Numbered from the stretch's first letter, positions 28,672 to 37,981 are shown. The stretch is DNA of 64,000 nt from Gammaproteobacteria bacterium (GCA_030682575.1 JAUXNX010000012.1:248001-312000), one strand, 5' to 3'. Translations and numbers: made by a program. The notes: generated by a model not told the origin, from the sequence alone.

Positions 28672-28917
28672 CTTTATCTCCTGGCAGCACTGCTCTCATT
28701 TGTTATTGGGGACTATTCTTATACGTGGTGCGGCTGACGCACGGCGCATTTTATAAGATAACGCCCAACTATACCAATAGAGAGTGGGTGTTTGAGAGTG
28801 CCCAATTGAGAATGAGAGCGACATTCAGCCAATGTTCACCTCCTTCAGTGCAATCTGTCTTCGCGAGCAACTAACCTGAACAGGCGATGCATGACAGCTC
28901 AACACGGAGGAAAAACC

Positions 28918-29724
28918 ATGAAACGAATCATCACTCTTATTGCAGTGTTACTTTTCAGCACACGCGCACTGGCCGATACAACCGGATCAGATAACTTCAG
29001 CACTGGATGCGCGACCGTTGAATTCATGGCGAAGATGGTCGCCTTGAATATCCTTCTGCCGTCCAGCAGCGACAGCCAATCCCAGTTACGCGGCATGCAG
29101 GAGTCCCTCAAGGAGATCAACCGTCTCGTATGCCAGTCCGTGATACTAACAGAGGCGACCCGGTACGATTCGCGCTACAACAACGGTACCCGCATTTCCC
29201 GGGATCTGTATCATGCTGCCTGGTACTTTCCGAATGGACAGCTCTTCATGGCGGGCGCTGGAAAAGATGTTTCCATCTATTACCCCAATGGCCGTGCGAT
29301 GACTCATCACTGGACACATGGTGGTGATCCCATCTACTGGCCCAGCGGCAGGATTGCTACGTACCGATTCCGCGCAGTGAATGAGACCTGGTACTACCCG
29401 GACGGGCACATCATCACATATGAGGCAGGTCTGCGGGGTGGACGCTGGTTCTATCCGTTCCCCCGGCTCGATGGGCGTGTAGGACAGGAACTGATCTCCA
29501 GCAACTGGGGAGATGAAAACGAATACTTCAATTTTCTGAATTTTGACAGCCGGGGAATTCCCTACATCACGCGTGAGCGCATTCGTAGAAAGCTGGCACT
29601 AAGCGACTTCGATCTGTTGGATGTCCCTGGTGTGTTGTTATTGATCACACGCTTGTATCAAGCCGAGGACGACGCGCGCCAGTTCGTGCCGGCGGACGCC
29701 AATATCACAGGAGCACCTTATTGA
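28918..29724 (+). CDS. Secreted protein with MORN-like YPNG repeats
   Basis: 268 residues starting at ATG 28918 (CGGAGG just upstream) with a signal peptide of about 20 residues ending ALAD. Four short repeats of the pattern aromatic-Y/F-P-x-G-x recur every 18-19 residues: FPNG (about 104), YPNG (122), WPSG (141), YPDG (160), followed by a fifth degenerate WFYP. This resembles the MORN variant of YwqK-type proteins, where each repeat is a beta hairpin. The C-terminal 70 residues are helical. No function is known to me; two cysteines (31, 72) could form a disulfide. Confidence 0.7.
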   Translation: MKRIITLIAVLLFSTRALADTTGSDNFSTGCATVEFMAKMVALNILLPSSSDSQSQLRGMQESLKEINRLVCQSVILTEATRYDSRYNNGTRISRDLYHAAWYFPNGQLFMAGAGKDVSIYYPNGRAMTHHWTHGGDPIYWPSGRIATYRFRAVNETWYYPDGHIITYEAGLRGGRWFYPFPRLDGRVGQELISSNWGDENEYFNFLNFDSRGIPYITRERIRRKLALSDFDLLDVPGVLLLITRLYQAEDDARQFVPADANITGAPY

Positions 29725-29752
29725 ACTGGCCATTGACCTTGCAACGCCAGGA

Positions 29753-30832
29753 TCAGAAGCTGTAACTCTGCGCGCTGGCCTGTAGTTCTCCGGGTGTAAT
29801 TTCGCCCAGCAGGCAGCGCTGCATTTGAGATTTTTGCAAAACATGAATCCTGTCTTCGCGACGATCTCCTGTGTCCTCACCAACGCCTTTGAGAACAATG
29901 GTCAGATGCTCGTCATCGGGTAACGCGCGCAGCGCAGCACCGTAGTCACAGATTGTTGAAAACAGATTGTCTTCAAAGGCAACGAGCTCTTCCTGCCACT
30001 GTTGCTGTCGCTCCAATTGTGACCGTGCGCTCTGCTCACGCAACTCTGCCGCTTTGGCAACTGCCTGCTCCCGCAAAGGCTCAACATTCTGCCTTAGAGT
30101 ATCGAGCGCTGCCCGCCACTGATCGGCCATCGTGTCATCGACTGGTTCTCCCGCATTGATCTCGGTGGTCACGCGATTACGCAGCTCCTGCAACCCCAGC
30201 ATCTGTTCGCCAAGTCGTTGCCGCATCTGATTCATCTCGCGCATCATGGTCTCGAACTCAGCTTCGTCAATCTGTCCAAGGCCGCGCAGAGTGACTGCTG
30301 ATTCGGTGGCAGTGCGCAGCGCACTTTCCAATTCAGCAGAAAAATCGATCGTCGCGATACTTTCCATCACATCCCGATAGCTTTCTCCAAACGCTTCCGC
30401 ACGCAACGACATCGCCATGGATTCACGCATGGCATCGATATCAGGACGCTGGATACGCAGCGCCCTTGTCGAGGAAGTCGCAGAAAATGGACTGGAGAGC
30501 CCTTGAAAAAAGTAAGTAGAAGTCTGCGGTCCGAAGATCGAACGACCGCCTGCCAGCGGCGTGATGACATCCAGCACGATACCCTGTTCCGCCAGATAAA
30601 TACCGCTCACTGAGCCGCTCAGCGGATTGAATATACCGGCACGATTGTTGAGCCCCAGAGCCTCACGAAGTGCGCCGGAAAAGATGCCAATGCTGCGCTG
30701 CATCTCATCATACTGTTCGTTGACCAGAGCATCCTGTGCCTGTGCAGGAAACACCATGAGAACAGGAAGGCAGCAGACACTGACTTTGGCAAATGAGCGC
30801 ATCCTTTTTGAAACGGACATCAATGTGTTCAT
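29753..30832 (-). CDS. Periplasmic coiled-coil protein of unknown function, sigma-factor operon
   Basis: 359 residues from ATG 30832 with a signal peptide ending PAQAQ (about residue 33). The middle (about 150-270) is rich in Glu, Gln, Arg and Leu with heptad character, a probable coiled coil. Two cysteines near the C-terminus (in FSTICDYGAAL and MQRCLLGE) may pair. I do not recognise the family. It is the third gene of a leftward operon after an ECF sigma factor and its anti-sigma factor, 23 bases from the latter, so it may be a sensor or a target of that system. Confidence 0.68.
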   Translation of the reverse strand: MNTLMSVSKRMRSFAKVSVCCLPVLMVFPAQAQDALVNEQYDEMQRSIGIFSGALREALGLNNRAGIFNPLSGSVSGIYLAEQGIVLDVITPLAGGRSIFGPQTSTYFFQGLSSPFSATSSTRALRIQRPDIDAMRESMAMSLRAEAFGESYRDVMESIATIDFSAELESALRTATESAVTLRGLGQIDEAEFETMMREMNQMRQRLGEQMLGLQELRNRVTTEINAGEPVDDTMADQWRAALDTLRQNVEPLREQAVAKAAELREQSARSQLERQQQWQEELVAFEDNLFSTICDYGAALRALPDDEHLTIVLKGVGEDTGDRREDRIHVLQKSQMQRCLLGEITPGELQASAQSYSF

Positions 30833-30855
30833 GATTCTCTCCCCACCTGACTTTC

Positions 30856-31545
30856 TCAAGGTTGATACTGCACATAGGATGCAAGTTGTTGAACTGAACG
30901 AATCGTCTCGTAATCACTGTCGACAAGCTGCTGATAGGTGCTTTGCAGAATCTGCATGTCCTGCTCGCGTATGGCCTCGAAGTAAGCCAACACCTGGTCC
31001 AGACTGCGTGCTGTGCTGTCGCTCATTTGCGAAATCACAGTCTCCATCAATCGAATATTGCTGGCGTCCTGCCGCTCCTCCATTCGTGCAGCAAGCGCCT
31101 GAAACTCCTGATCCTGCCGCAGCCGCTGCTGCACTTCGAAGCGTGCCAGCTGCTCCGCTATTACACTTCCATCCATGGCATCGACAGTACGGTTCGCACC
31201 AAAGGCGATCACAAAACCATCCTGCGTTTGGGTGAGTTGCACATTGGTAAAGATGGCCAGCACCAATACCAGCGATACTGCTACAGGCGCCCACTGCCAC
31301 CAGGCAAACCAGGACCAACTACGAGTATGGCGCGCGTGTCGCAAAGTTTCGGGTATGCGATTCCACTGCGGGACTTGTTGCTGCCGCCACTGCAGCAGGT
31401 GCGCGCTGACTTTCTGCGCCGCTGCCAACTCACTGCGACAATGCTCACACTGTTGCATATGTTGCTCCAGAATTCTGCGCTGTGACGCAGGCAGACTGCT
31501 ATCAAGATAATCAGCCACCAGGCTCTCTGTTTCTTTACATGACAT
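30856..31545 (-). CDS. Membrane anti-sigma factor with zinc finger
   Basis: 229 residues. The N-terminal zinc-binding anti-sigma domain has the HxxxCxxC motif (HMQQCEHC, about 29-36) that grips the sigma factor in the cytoplasm. One membrane helix (about 86-104, PVAVSLVLVLAIFTNV) and a periplasmic, Gln-rich coiled-coil-like domain follow. It overlaps the 3' end of the sigma gene by 11 bases, so the two are made in step. Release of the sigma factor presumably follows a periplasmic signal sensed by the C-terminal part or by the next gene product. Confidence 0.87.
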   Translation of the reverse strand: MSCKETESLVADYLDSSLPASQRRILEQHMQQCEHCRSELAAAQKVSAHLLQWRQQQVPQWNRIPETLRHARHTRSWSWFAWWQWAPVAVSLVLVLAIFTNVQLTQTQDGFVIAFGANRTVDAMDGSVIAEQLARFEVQQRLRQDQEFQALAARMEERQDASNIRLMETVISQMSDSTARSLDQVLAYFEAIREQDMQILQSTYQQLVDSDYETIRSVQQLASYVQYQP

Positions 31546-32125
31546 GATCCTGCTCCAAAATACTTTTGAGTTTTCTCAACGCGGTATAAAAACGGGTTTT
31601 TGCCGTGTTGGCAGGAATGTCCTGCAACTCGGCAATCTCTTCGAATGTGTGAGACTGGAACACTTTCAACTCCACAATCAGACGCTGATCCCAGGAAAGA
31701 GATTCCAGATGTCGGCTGATCACGCTATTGCCCTGCTCTTCGATCAATACCACTGCAGGATCTTGCCGGGGATCATTGCTGACGACTCTGTCGTATGGAT
31801 CAGCATCATCCCCATCTGCATTGCCACCAGGCTGATCCTGCTGCATGAAGAGACGCCGACATCTGTTCATGTCTACAGCCTTGTTGTGGGCAATCCGGAA
31901 CAGCCACGTAGTGAACAATGAGTCACCGCGAAAGCGATGCAGGTTTCTGTACACACCGAGAAAGACCTCCTGCATCAGATCGAGCGCATCAGTCTGGTTA
32001 CCCGTGAGGCGCAGGCTGAAGTTATACACGCGCCCTTCGTAGCGTTTCACCAGTCGCTCCCAGGCCCGCGCCGATCCTTCGAGCGCAGCGCCTATCAGCA
32101 CCTCGTCCTGATCTGCAAGACTCAT
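31535..32125 (-). CDS. ECF RNA polymerase sigma factor
   Basis: Extracytoplasmic-function sigma-70 factor of 196 residues in the RpoE-like group. Region 2 (about 20-95) contains the core-binding and -10 recognition helices (LTGNQTDALDLMQEVFLGVYR, FTTWLFRIAHNKAVD); an acidic linker with GGNADGDDADPYD follows; region 4 (about 135-190) has the -35 helix-turn-helix (FEEIAELQDIPANTAKTRFYTALRKLK). It is first in an operon with its anti-sigma factor. I could not find a clear GGAAC-type autoregulated promoter upstream. Confidence 0.93.
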   Translation of the reverse strand: MSLADQDEVLIGAALEGSARAWERLVKRYEGRVYNFSLRLTGNQTDALDLMQEVFLGVYRNLHRFRGDSLFTTWLFRIAHNKAVDMNRCRRLFMQQDQPGGNADGDDADPYDRVVSNDPRQDPAVVLIEEQGNSVISRHLESLSWDQRLIVELKVFQSHTFEEIAELQDIPANTAKTRFYTALRKLKSILEQDHVM

Positions 32126-32632
32126 TCAGTCCAACCCCGGAAACACTCTGGAAATGCTGATCAATCCAACCCCTTTGCAGCTATCAGGCGAGTCGATCCG
32201 CTGTGAAAAGTGGCCCAAGGATAAGTGGTTTGTTCAAATAGTCGCAAGGTGGGTGGCAATAGTTTGCTTGTGGTGACATTTCTTGTGAGTAAAACCTGTG
32301 GTTCATGATTCGCGCGCTGCCTTTGGGGGAGTGGGCAGGTCGGGGAATGGCACAACACTTGAGTTTCGCGAGCTGATTTCTCTGGGCGGGAGGGGGGCGG
32401 GCGCCAGGATACGCCGTGAATCCATCCATGGGGGCTCGTCGTCTGCCGTCCGACCGCCATGGATGGCGGAAGTGCAGAAAATGCAAGAGCATTTTTCTGC
32501 CCTGGCGCCTGCCCCCCTCCCGCCCAGAAAAATCAGATTGCGAAACCGCACAAAACCAATCACCGCAGAATCTCTTTTGGAGACTGCTGCCACAGCGTGT
32601 CTTTTGGACTATCTGTGACGCGGAGAGTTGGG
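32126..32632. other. Gene-free region between the ECF operon and leuA
   Basis: 507 bases lying after the leuA stop and before the sigma factor start, both on the minus strand. Short open frames here are proline/arginine-rich shadows of a GC-rich repeat and I reject them as genes. The central part is a nested inverted repeat (32363-32546, separate entry). The segment next to the sigma gene should hold its promoter. Confidence 0.7.
32363..32546. repeat. Long nested inverted repeat, three-way-junction shape
   Basis: Outer arms of 46 bases (32363-32408 and 32501-32546) agree as complements at 42 positions, with a GGGCGGGAGGGGGGC core. Inside are two further hairpins: CCATCCATGG (32422-32431) with CCATGGATGG (32457-32466), and GCAGAAAATGC (32474-32484) with GCATTTTTCTGC (32489-32500). 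Together they fold as a stem with two side hairpins. It may be a non-autonomous mobile repeat, a dispersed intergenic element or a structured RNA downstream of leuA. No transposase is nearby. Confidence 0.8.
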
Positions 32633-34309
32633 TCAGGCGACGCGGCGCTCCTGGCTTTCAGCGATCAACTGGCTGGCAGCCCGCAGCAGAGCGTTCAGGG
32701 ATGAAGAGACAATGTCACGACTGATCGCCACACCGGTGTAGCGAGTGGACTGACTCTTCAACTGTATGTAAGTCACTGCCTCCGCATCGGCACCCTGTCC
32801 CAGCGCATGCTCACCGTACTCCATGATTTCGAAATCAATGCCCGTAGCATTCTTCAATGCCACTACAAACGCATCCAGAACACCGTCACCCTCTCCGTTC
32901 ACGCTCAGATATTCGTCAAAGCAGCGAATGCCAGCAGAGAAGGATTCACGGCCATTCTCGTTCGCACGCTGCATGCTGAAGCTGTCCAGCCGCACCGGAT
33001 GCACATCCGACAGATAGTGTTCGCGAAACAGCTCCCAGATAGTGTCCGGAGCAATCTCCTGCCCGGTATCCTCGGCTCGCTTTTGCACGATGCGAGAGAA
33101 CTCGATCTGCAACCAGCGCGGTAACTGGAAGCCGAATTTGCTGGCCAGCACGTAAGCCACACCTCCCTTGCCGGACTGACTGTTTACGCGAATCACGTCC
33201 TGATAGGTACGGCCCAGGTCGCGCGGGTCGATCGGCAGATATGCGATCTCCCAGGTCTCGCCCTCGGTGTAGATATCCAGACACTTCTTGATCGCATCCT
33301 GATGGCTGCCGGAGAACGCCGTGAACACCAGATCACCGGAGTATGGCTGACGCGGATGCACATCGATCTGCGTGCAGGCCTTCACCACGGTGACGATCTT
33401 GTCCATGTCACTCAGATCCAGCTCCGGGTCGATGCCCTGGCTGTACAGATTCATGGCCATGACCACGATATCCATGTTGCCGGTGCGCTCGCCATTGCCC
33501 AGCAGAGTGCCTTCGACACGCTGCGCCCCCGCCATCACCGCCAGCTCGGCTGCGGCCACAGCACAACCACGGTCGTTGTGCGTGTGCAGGCTGATGATGA
33601 CCGAATCCCGGTTGTTGATGCGGCGGCCGAACCACTCGATCTGGTCGGCGTACACGTTGGGTGTCGCCATCTCCACCGTGGATGGCAGATTGAAGATCAC
33701 CGGCGTCTGTGGTGTCGGCTGCCACACTGCAGACACGGCATTGCAAACTTCAACTGCGAAATCAGGCTCGGTACCGGTAAAGCTCTCGGGCGAGTACTGG
33801 AAAGTCCAGTCCGTCTCCGGGGCCAGCGCGGCACAACGCATCACTTCCTTCGCACCATTCACGGCGATGGCGACAATGCCAGCCTTGTCCAGCTTGAACA
33901 CCTTCTCGCGCTGCACGGTGGAGGTGGAGTTGTACAGGTGCAGAATCGCCTTCTTGACGCCTTTCAGAGACTCAAAGGTGCGCTGGATCAGCTCAGGACG
34001 AGCCTGTGTCAGCACCTGCACAGTCACGTTATCGGGAATGCGGTTCTGTTCGACCAGGTAGCGCACGAAGTCAAAGTCCGGCTGAGAAGCAGCCGGGAAA
34101 CCAATCTCGATCTCCTTGAAACCTACTTCAACCAGCAGGTCAAACATGGCCTTCTTCTGCGAGACGGACATTGGCTCTATCAGCGCTTGATTGCCATCGC
34201 GCAGATCCACGCTGCACCAGCGCGGCGCCTTGGTGATGACCTGATTCGGCCAAGTGCGATCAGGGATCGCAACGGGCTGAAATGGCTTGTACTTGGTGTG
34301 ATCAAACAT
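32633..34309 (-). CDS. leuA: 2-isopropylmalate synthase
   Basis: First committed enzyme of leucine biosynthesis: acetyl-CoA plus 2-ketoisovalerate gives 2-isopropylmalate. I start at ATG 34309 (MFDHTKYKPF) because GGAGAG lies eight bases upstream and the family begins there; this gives 558 residues, typical of the long LeuA form of Pseudomonas and relatives. The HMGL-like barrel has VDLRDGNQAL, HTHNDRGCAVA and GNGERTGN motifs; the C-terminal allosteric domain (about 430-558) contains DAFVVALKNATGIDF. Leucine feedback is expected. The Lrp-family gene is divergent upstream. Confidence 0.97.
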   Translation of the reverse strand: MFDHTKYKPFQPVAIPDRTWPNQVITKAPRWCSVDLRDGNQALIEPMSVSQKKAMFDLLVEVGFKEIEIGFPAASQPDFDFVRYLVEQNRIPDNVTVQVLTQARPELIQRTFESLKGVKKAILHLYNSTSTVQREKVFKLDKAGIVAIAVNGAKEVMRCAALAPETDWTFQYSPESFTGTEPDFAVEVCNAVSAVWQPTPQTPVIFNLPSTVEMATPNVYADQIEWFGRRINNRDSVIISLHTHNDRGCAVAAAELAVMAGAQRVEGTLLGNGERTGNMDIVVMAMNLYSQGIDPELDLSDMDKIVTVVKACTQIDVHPRQPYSGDLVFTAFSGSHQDAIKKCLDIYTEGETWEIAYLPIDPRDLGRTYQDVIRVNSQSGKGGVAYVLASKFGFQLPRWLQIEFSRIVQKRAEDTGQEIAPDTIWELFREHYLSDVHPVRLDSFSMQRANENGRESFSAGIRCFDEYLSVNGEGDGVLDAFVVALKNATGIDFEIMEYGEHALGQGADAEAVTYIQLKSQSTRYTGVAISRDIVSSSLNALLRAASQLIAESQERRVA

Positions 34310-34518
34310 GCTATCTCTCCTGTCTCTGGAGCCGACCCATCCGGCTCTTTTTCGTGTTTCTGACTGTAGGATCGGGTTTGCCCGCGAATGGTGACTAGAA
34401 TAGGCCATTACCAAGAGTTATTCCCATTAAATTAACTATATAATTACTCCAATATTAGTGATTTAATCCAATATATAAAAAATAAATAGCTATTTTAATA
34501 ATATTCAAGAGGGGTTCC
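34310..34518. promoter_or_regulatory. AT-rich divergent control region leuA / lrp-like gene
   Basis: 209 bases with a markedly AT-rich core (about 34420-34510), unlike the GC-rich surroundings, as expected for a bent Lrp-binding region. A TATAAT on the plus strand is at 34439-34444. A half REP-like hairpin word (CGGGTTTGCCCGCGA, 34374-34388) lies nearer leuA. I cannot assign exact promoters. Confidence 0.5.
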
Positions 34519-34998
34519 ATGGACAAACTCGACAAGCGCATACTGCGCGAACTGCAAAGCAATAGTCGCCTGACCAATGCCGAACTGGCAGAGCGTGTCG
34601 GTCTGTCTGCCACCCCCTGCGCAAGGCGGGTGAAAAATCTGGAAGACGAGGGCATCATCGAGCGCCACGCCGTTCTGCTCAATCCCTCCAAGTTGGGGCT
34701 GAAGCTGAGCGCTCTGGTGCAGATCAGCATGGACCGGCATACACCGGATCGTTTCGAGCACTTCGAGGCAGAAGTGAAGAAGCACCCTGAAGTGACCGAA
34801 TGTCTGTTGATTACCGGGCAATCCGCCGACTATCTGCTGAAGGTGGTGGTGCCGGACATGGAGGTCTACCAGGAGTTTTTGCTGAACAAGATCACACGGA
34901 TTGAAGGTGTGGCGGATGTGCATTCGAGCTTCATAATGCGCCGGGTCATCGACACCACGGAACTGCCGCTGAATCATATTCAGGACAGCTCGCGCTGA
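34519..34998 (+). CDS. Lrp/AsnC family transcriptional regulator
   Basis: Feast/famine regulator of 159 residues. The N-terminal helix-turn-helix (about 1-60: LDKRILRELQSNSRLTNAELAERVGLSATPCARRVKNLEDEGII) is followed by the ligand-binding RAM domain (about 65-150). It resembles Lrp proper in length and in the TPCARRVKNLE recognition helix. GAGGGG before the ATG supports the start. Its position divergent from leuA suggests it controls leuA and itself in response to leucine or another amino acid (inference). Confidence 0.93.
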   Translation: MDKLDKRILRELQSNSRLTNAELAERVGLSATPCARRVKNLEDEGIIERHAVLLNPSKLGLKLSALVQISMDRHTPDRFEHFEAEVKKHPEVTECLLITGQSADYLLKVVVPDMEVYQEFLLNKITRIEGVADVHSSFIMRRVIDTTELPLNHIQDSSR

Positions 34999-35022
34999 AG
35001 GTAATCTTGCAATTACACGGCA

Positions 35023-35844
35023 TCAGAAAAAGTGCTTCACCTTTTCCTTGTAGGAACGGCTCATCTTCAATGCGGATCCACAGGTGAGCGTGAGATGGAA
35101 TTCGCCATTGATATGGGAAGACACTTTCTCCACACGCTGCAGGTTCACAATCGTGGAACGATGCACTCGCTGGAAGATGTTCGGGTCAAGCTGTGCCTCC
35201 AGCTCCTTCATGGTGGTGCGCATGATATGAGTCTGGCCCTGTACATGTACACACATGTAGTCTCCAGCGGCATCCACCCAATCAATATCCTTCACAGGTA
35301 CGAAGGTGGTGGAAGAGCCATCCTTGATCGCCAGCCTGTCTGAATATGGCGATTTTTCATCGCCGCTGCGCAGTAATTGATGAATGGCCATTTCTGACTT
35401 GCCAGTGAGTCCGATGACGATATCGAGCAAGCGCTGCTTTTCCATGGCCGCATGCTTCTGGGATACATGCATTGTCGCCTTCTCGATCGCCTTCTGCAGA
35501 CGATCGTCCTCAATCGGTTTGAGCAGGTAATCGACTGCATTGGCGGTAAAGGCATCCACAGCGAAGGCATCATAGGCGGTGACGAAAATGATCATTGGCA
35601 TGTTGTCCTGCTGCAATTGCTCAACCACCTCGAATCCAGTCATGCCAGGCATCTGTATATCCAGAAACACCAGATCGGGTGTGTGTTCAGCAATGGCAGC
35701 CAACGCCTCCTTGCCGTTTCTGCACGACTGCAAAACATCAATCTGGGAAAACTGTTCCAAACGCATCGTCAAACCCTTGCGGGCCAGCGATTCGTCATCA
35801 ACGACAATTGCACGTATTTTCTGTTGATCTTCATTCTGTTTCAT
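35023..35844 (-). CDS. LytTR-type response regulator (AlgR/LytR family)
   Basis: 273 residues. The receiver domain (about 10-125) has the acidic pair Asp16-Asp17, the phosphorylation site Asp62 (VFLDIQMPGMTG) and Lys in LLKPIE. A LytTR DNA-binding domain (about 165-270) carries the family pattern DWVDAAGDYMCVHV and FQRVHRSTIVNL. It overlaps the 3' end of the kinase gene by 14 bases, so the pair is a translationally coupled two-component system. Targets are unknown; homologues control extracellular polysaccharide, autolysis or peptide uptake. Confidence 0.93.
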   Translation of the reverse strand: MKQNEDQQKIRAIVVDDESLARKGLTMRLEQFSQIDVLQSCRNGKEALAAIAEHTPDLVFLDIQMPGMTGFEVVEQLQQDNMPMIIFVTAYDAFAVDAFTANAVDYLLKPIEDDRLQKAIEKATMHVSQKHAAMEKQRLLDIVIGLTGKSEMAIHQLLRSGDEKSPYSDRLAIKDGSSTTFVPVKDIDWVDAAGDYMCVHVQGQTHIMRTTMKELEAQLDPNIFQRVHRSTIVNLQRVEKVSSHINGEFHLTLTCGSALKMSRSYKEKVKHFF

Positions 35845-36922
35845 AAGGGATAACTACCGTTACTTTGCAGCCTACAGGCTCTCGTGGAGAAAATGTCAGT
35901 TCGTGATCGGTACCATAAATCTCTTGCAGACGGTTTCGAATGTTCTTCAGCCCCACGCCACCGGACGCCGCGCTATTGCGTTCTATCACCGCCGAATAAT
36001 CCGGAATCCCCGGCCCATCATCAGCCACTTCGATAATGAGTTTGCGCTTGGAGACGCGCGCACATATCTGTATGAGCCCCCCCTCCACACTGCGTGCAAT
36101 TGCATGCTTGACCGAGTTCTCGATAAGCGGCTGCAATAGCAGACTAGGTACGAGAGCACGCTCAGCATCGGGGGCTATATTTAAGTCGATTTTCATCCGC
36201 TCTTCAAATCGGACTTTCTCGATATCCAGATACAGCTTCACAGAACTGATTTCGTGCGCAAGATCTACCTGGTCCAAAGGGTCGTGATCCAGCGAATAAC
36301 GCAGGAATTTGCTGAGCTTGGTCAACATGGAATTGGCCGATTCGGTATTGTGCTGCAGCACAAGCGTGGAAATGGCGTTCAAGGTATTGAAGAGAAAATG
36401 AGGGTTGAGTTGGTAACGCAGCATACGTAACTGAGCCTCGTGCGCCAGAGCCTCGGAGCGCAGACTCTTCTCCTTCTCCAACTGGAACAACTGGTAGTAC
36501 TTAATGCCGAAATACAAAACGCTCCACGCCAGCATCAGTGAAAATGAAAACGGCAGTACCGTAAACAGGGACACCCAGCCGTAATCGGTCAGGTCAACAG
36601 AGCTGCCAAGTTCCGTGCCGGTGATCAGATTCTTTATGGCTTCCCAGACGAAGGAAGCTGCCAGCGCCCCTAGAAATACCGAAGCAACTCGAGTGTGAAC
36701 GGACCTTTCCCACACGTAACGATATACGTAACGCAGCGCGCTCGTTAGCGAGAGGCCCACCAGCGCATCAAGGGCAAATATGCCGGCACGCGCAACCATA
36801 TACTCGGCAGGTACAAATGTGACATCACGAAGGGTCAGCAGGACGACCCAACTCGTCCAGCCCAGCAACTGAAAGGCCCAGAACTGAGCGTTGCGGGTCG
36901 GCCTGAGTTTATTGGCAACCAT
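35831..36922 (-). CDS. Sensor histidine kinase, LytS/AlgZ type
   Basis: 363-residue membrane kinase. About four hydrophobic helices (residues 12-145) make up the sensor. The His_kinase domain carries the phosphoacceptor His175 in QLNPHFLFNTLNA, and the ATPase domain (about 255-360) has the N box NSVKHAI and G box ADDGPGIPDY and GVGLKNIRNRL. It precedes the LytTR response regulator with a 14-base overlap. No dedicated sensor domain is present outside the membrane, so the signal is probably membrane-borne (inference). Confidence 0.92.
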   Translation of the reverse strand: MVANKLRPTRNAQFWAFQLLGWTSWVVLLTLRDVTFVPAEYMVARAGIFALDALVGLSLTSALRYVYRYVWERSVHTRVASVFLGALAASFVWEAIKNLITGTELGSSVDLTDYGWVSLFTVLPFSFSLMLAWSVLYFGIKYYQLFQLEKEKSLRSEALAHEAQLRMLRYQLNPHFLFNTLNAISTLVLQHNTESANSMLTKLSKFLRYSLDHDPLDQVDLAHEISSVKLYLDIEKVRFEERMKIDLNIAPDAERALVPSLLLQPLIENSVKHAIARSVEGGLIQICARVSKRKLIIEVADDGPGIPDYSAVIERNSAASGGVGLKNIRNRLQEIYGTDHELTFSPREPVGCKVTVVIPYETE

Positions 36923-36961
36923 ACGGGAGCTGTCCTTCCTGTGACGTTACCGGGGAGTATG

Positions 36962-36994
36962 GAAACTGCCGAAATGTTGCCACTCCGGCAGTTC
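36962..36994 (-). terminator. Possible terminator after mdh
   Basis: Minus-strand hairpin GAACTGCCG (36994-36986) with CGGCAGTTTC (36971-36962), ten bases after the mdh stop. The following T-run is poor, so this is weak. Confidence 0.35.
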
Positions 36995-37003
36995 AGAACC
37001 TCA

Positions 37004-37981
37004 TCAGGGCAGCAAAGCGGCGACGGCGTCTCGCTCTTCGCTCAGCTCCTGCTCGGTCTTGTTCATCAACTGACGACTGAAGTCATTGATCTCCAGACCC
37101 TGCACAATCTTGTACTGACCGTTCTCGCAGGTCACAGGGAAGGAGTAGATCAAACCCTCGGCGATGCCATAACTACCATCGCTGTGGATGCCCATGCTGA
37201 CGATCTTGCCATTGGTACCAAGCGCCCAGTCACGTACGTGCTCGATCGCTGCGTTGGCGGCTGATGCTGCACTCGAAAGGCCACGCGCCTTGATGATGGC
37301 TGCACCGCGTTGCTGCACGGTGGGAATGAAGTCAGATACCAGCCAATTCCGATCAACCAGATCAGTGGCCTTCTTGCCAGCAACGCTGGCGTGGTGCACA
37401 TCAGGATACTGAGTGGCCGAGTGATTACCCCAAATGATCATGCTATCGACATCGGTGCTGTGCTTGCCGGTCTTGGCGGCCAGTTGTGCCACAGCACGGT
37501 TGTGGTCAAGACGAGTCATGGCAGTGAACTGGCCTGGATTCAGGCTTGGGGCATTACGATAGGCGATCAGCGCATTGGTGTTGGCAGGGTTGCCGACCAC
37601 CAACACTTTGACATTGCGACTGGCATGATCGTTGATGGCCTTGCCCTGCACTGAGAATATCGCTGCGTTAGCTTCCAGCAGATCCTTGCGCTCCATACCG
37701 GGGCCGCGTGGTCGCGCACCCACCAGCAGGCAGTAGTCCGCATCCTTGAACGCAACTTCCGGTTTATCGGTCTGCACTATGCCATTCACCAACGGGAATG
37801 CGCAGTCTTCCAACTCCATCACCACGCCTTGCAAGGCGCCCAGCGCCGGGGTTATTTCCAGCAGTTGCAGAATAACGGGCTGGTCCTTGCCCAGCATTTC
37901 GCCAGAGGCAATTCTGAACAACAGTGAATAACTGATCTGGCCTGCTGCACCGGTGACAGCAACTCGTACGGGTGATTTCAT
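37004..37981 (-). CDS. mdh: Malate dehydrogenase (NAD-dependent)
   Basis: TCA-cycle enzyme interconverting malate and oxaloacetate. 325 residues of the cytosolic-type (longer) MDH group. The Rossmann motif [13 protein letters not shown] (about 8-20), the substrate-binding segment [13 protein letters not shown], the Asp/Arg segment [13 protein letters not shown] and the catalytic histidine in [13 protein letters not shown] are all present. It is transcribed alone. Confidence 0.97.
   Translation of the reverse strand: MKSPVRVAVTGAAGQISYSLLFRIASGEMLGKDQPVILQLLEITPALGALQGVVMELEDCAFPLVNGIVQTDKPEVAFKDADYCLLVGARPRGPGMERKDLLEANAAIFSVQGKAINDHASRNVKVLVVGNPANTNALIAYRNAPSLNPGQFTAMTRLDHNRAVAQLAAKTGKHSTDVDSMIIWGNHSATQYPDVHHASVAGKKATDLVDRNWLVSDFIPTVQQRGAAIIKARGLSSAASAANAAIEHVRDWALGTNGKIVSMGIHSDGSYGIAEGLIYSFPVTCENGQYKIVQGLEINDFSRQLMNKTEQELSEERDAVAALLP

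Noticed and set aside
32298-32618. Proline/arginine-rich small proteins in the gap before the sigma factor
   Set aside because: Open frames on both strands are produced by the GC-rich inverted repeat; none has a start site or domain.
33302-34363. Plus-strand open frame of 353 codons
   Set aside because: Antisense to leuA; His/Arg/Leu-rich shadow without motifs.
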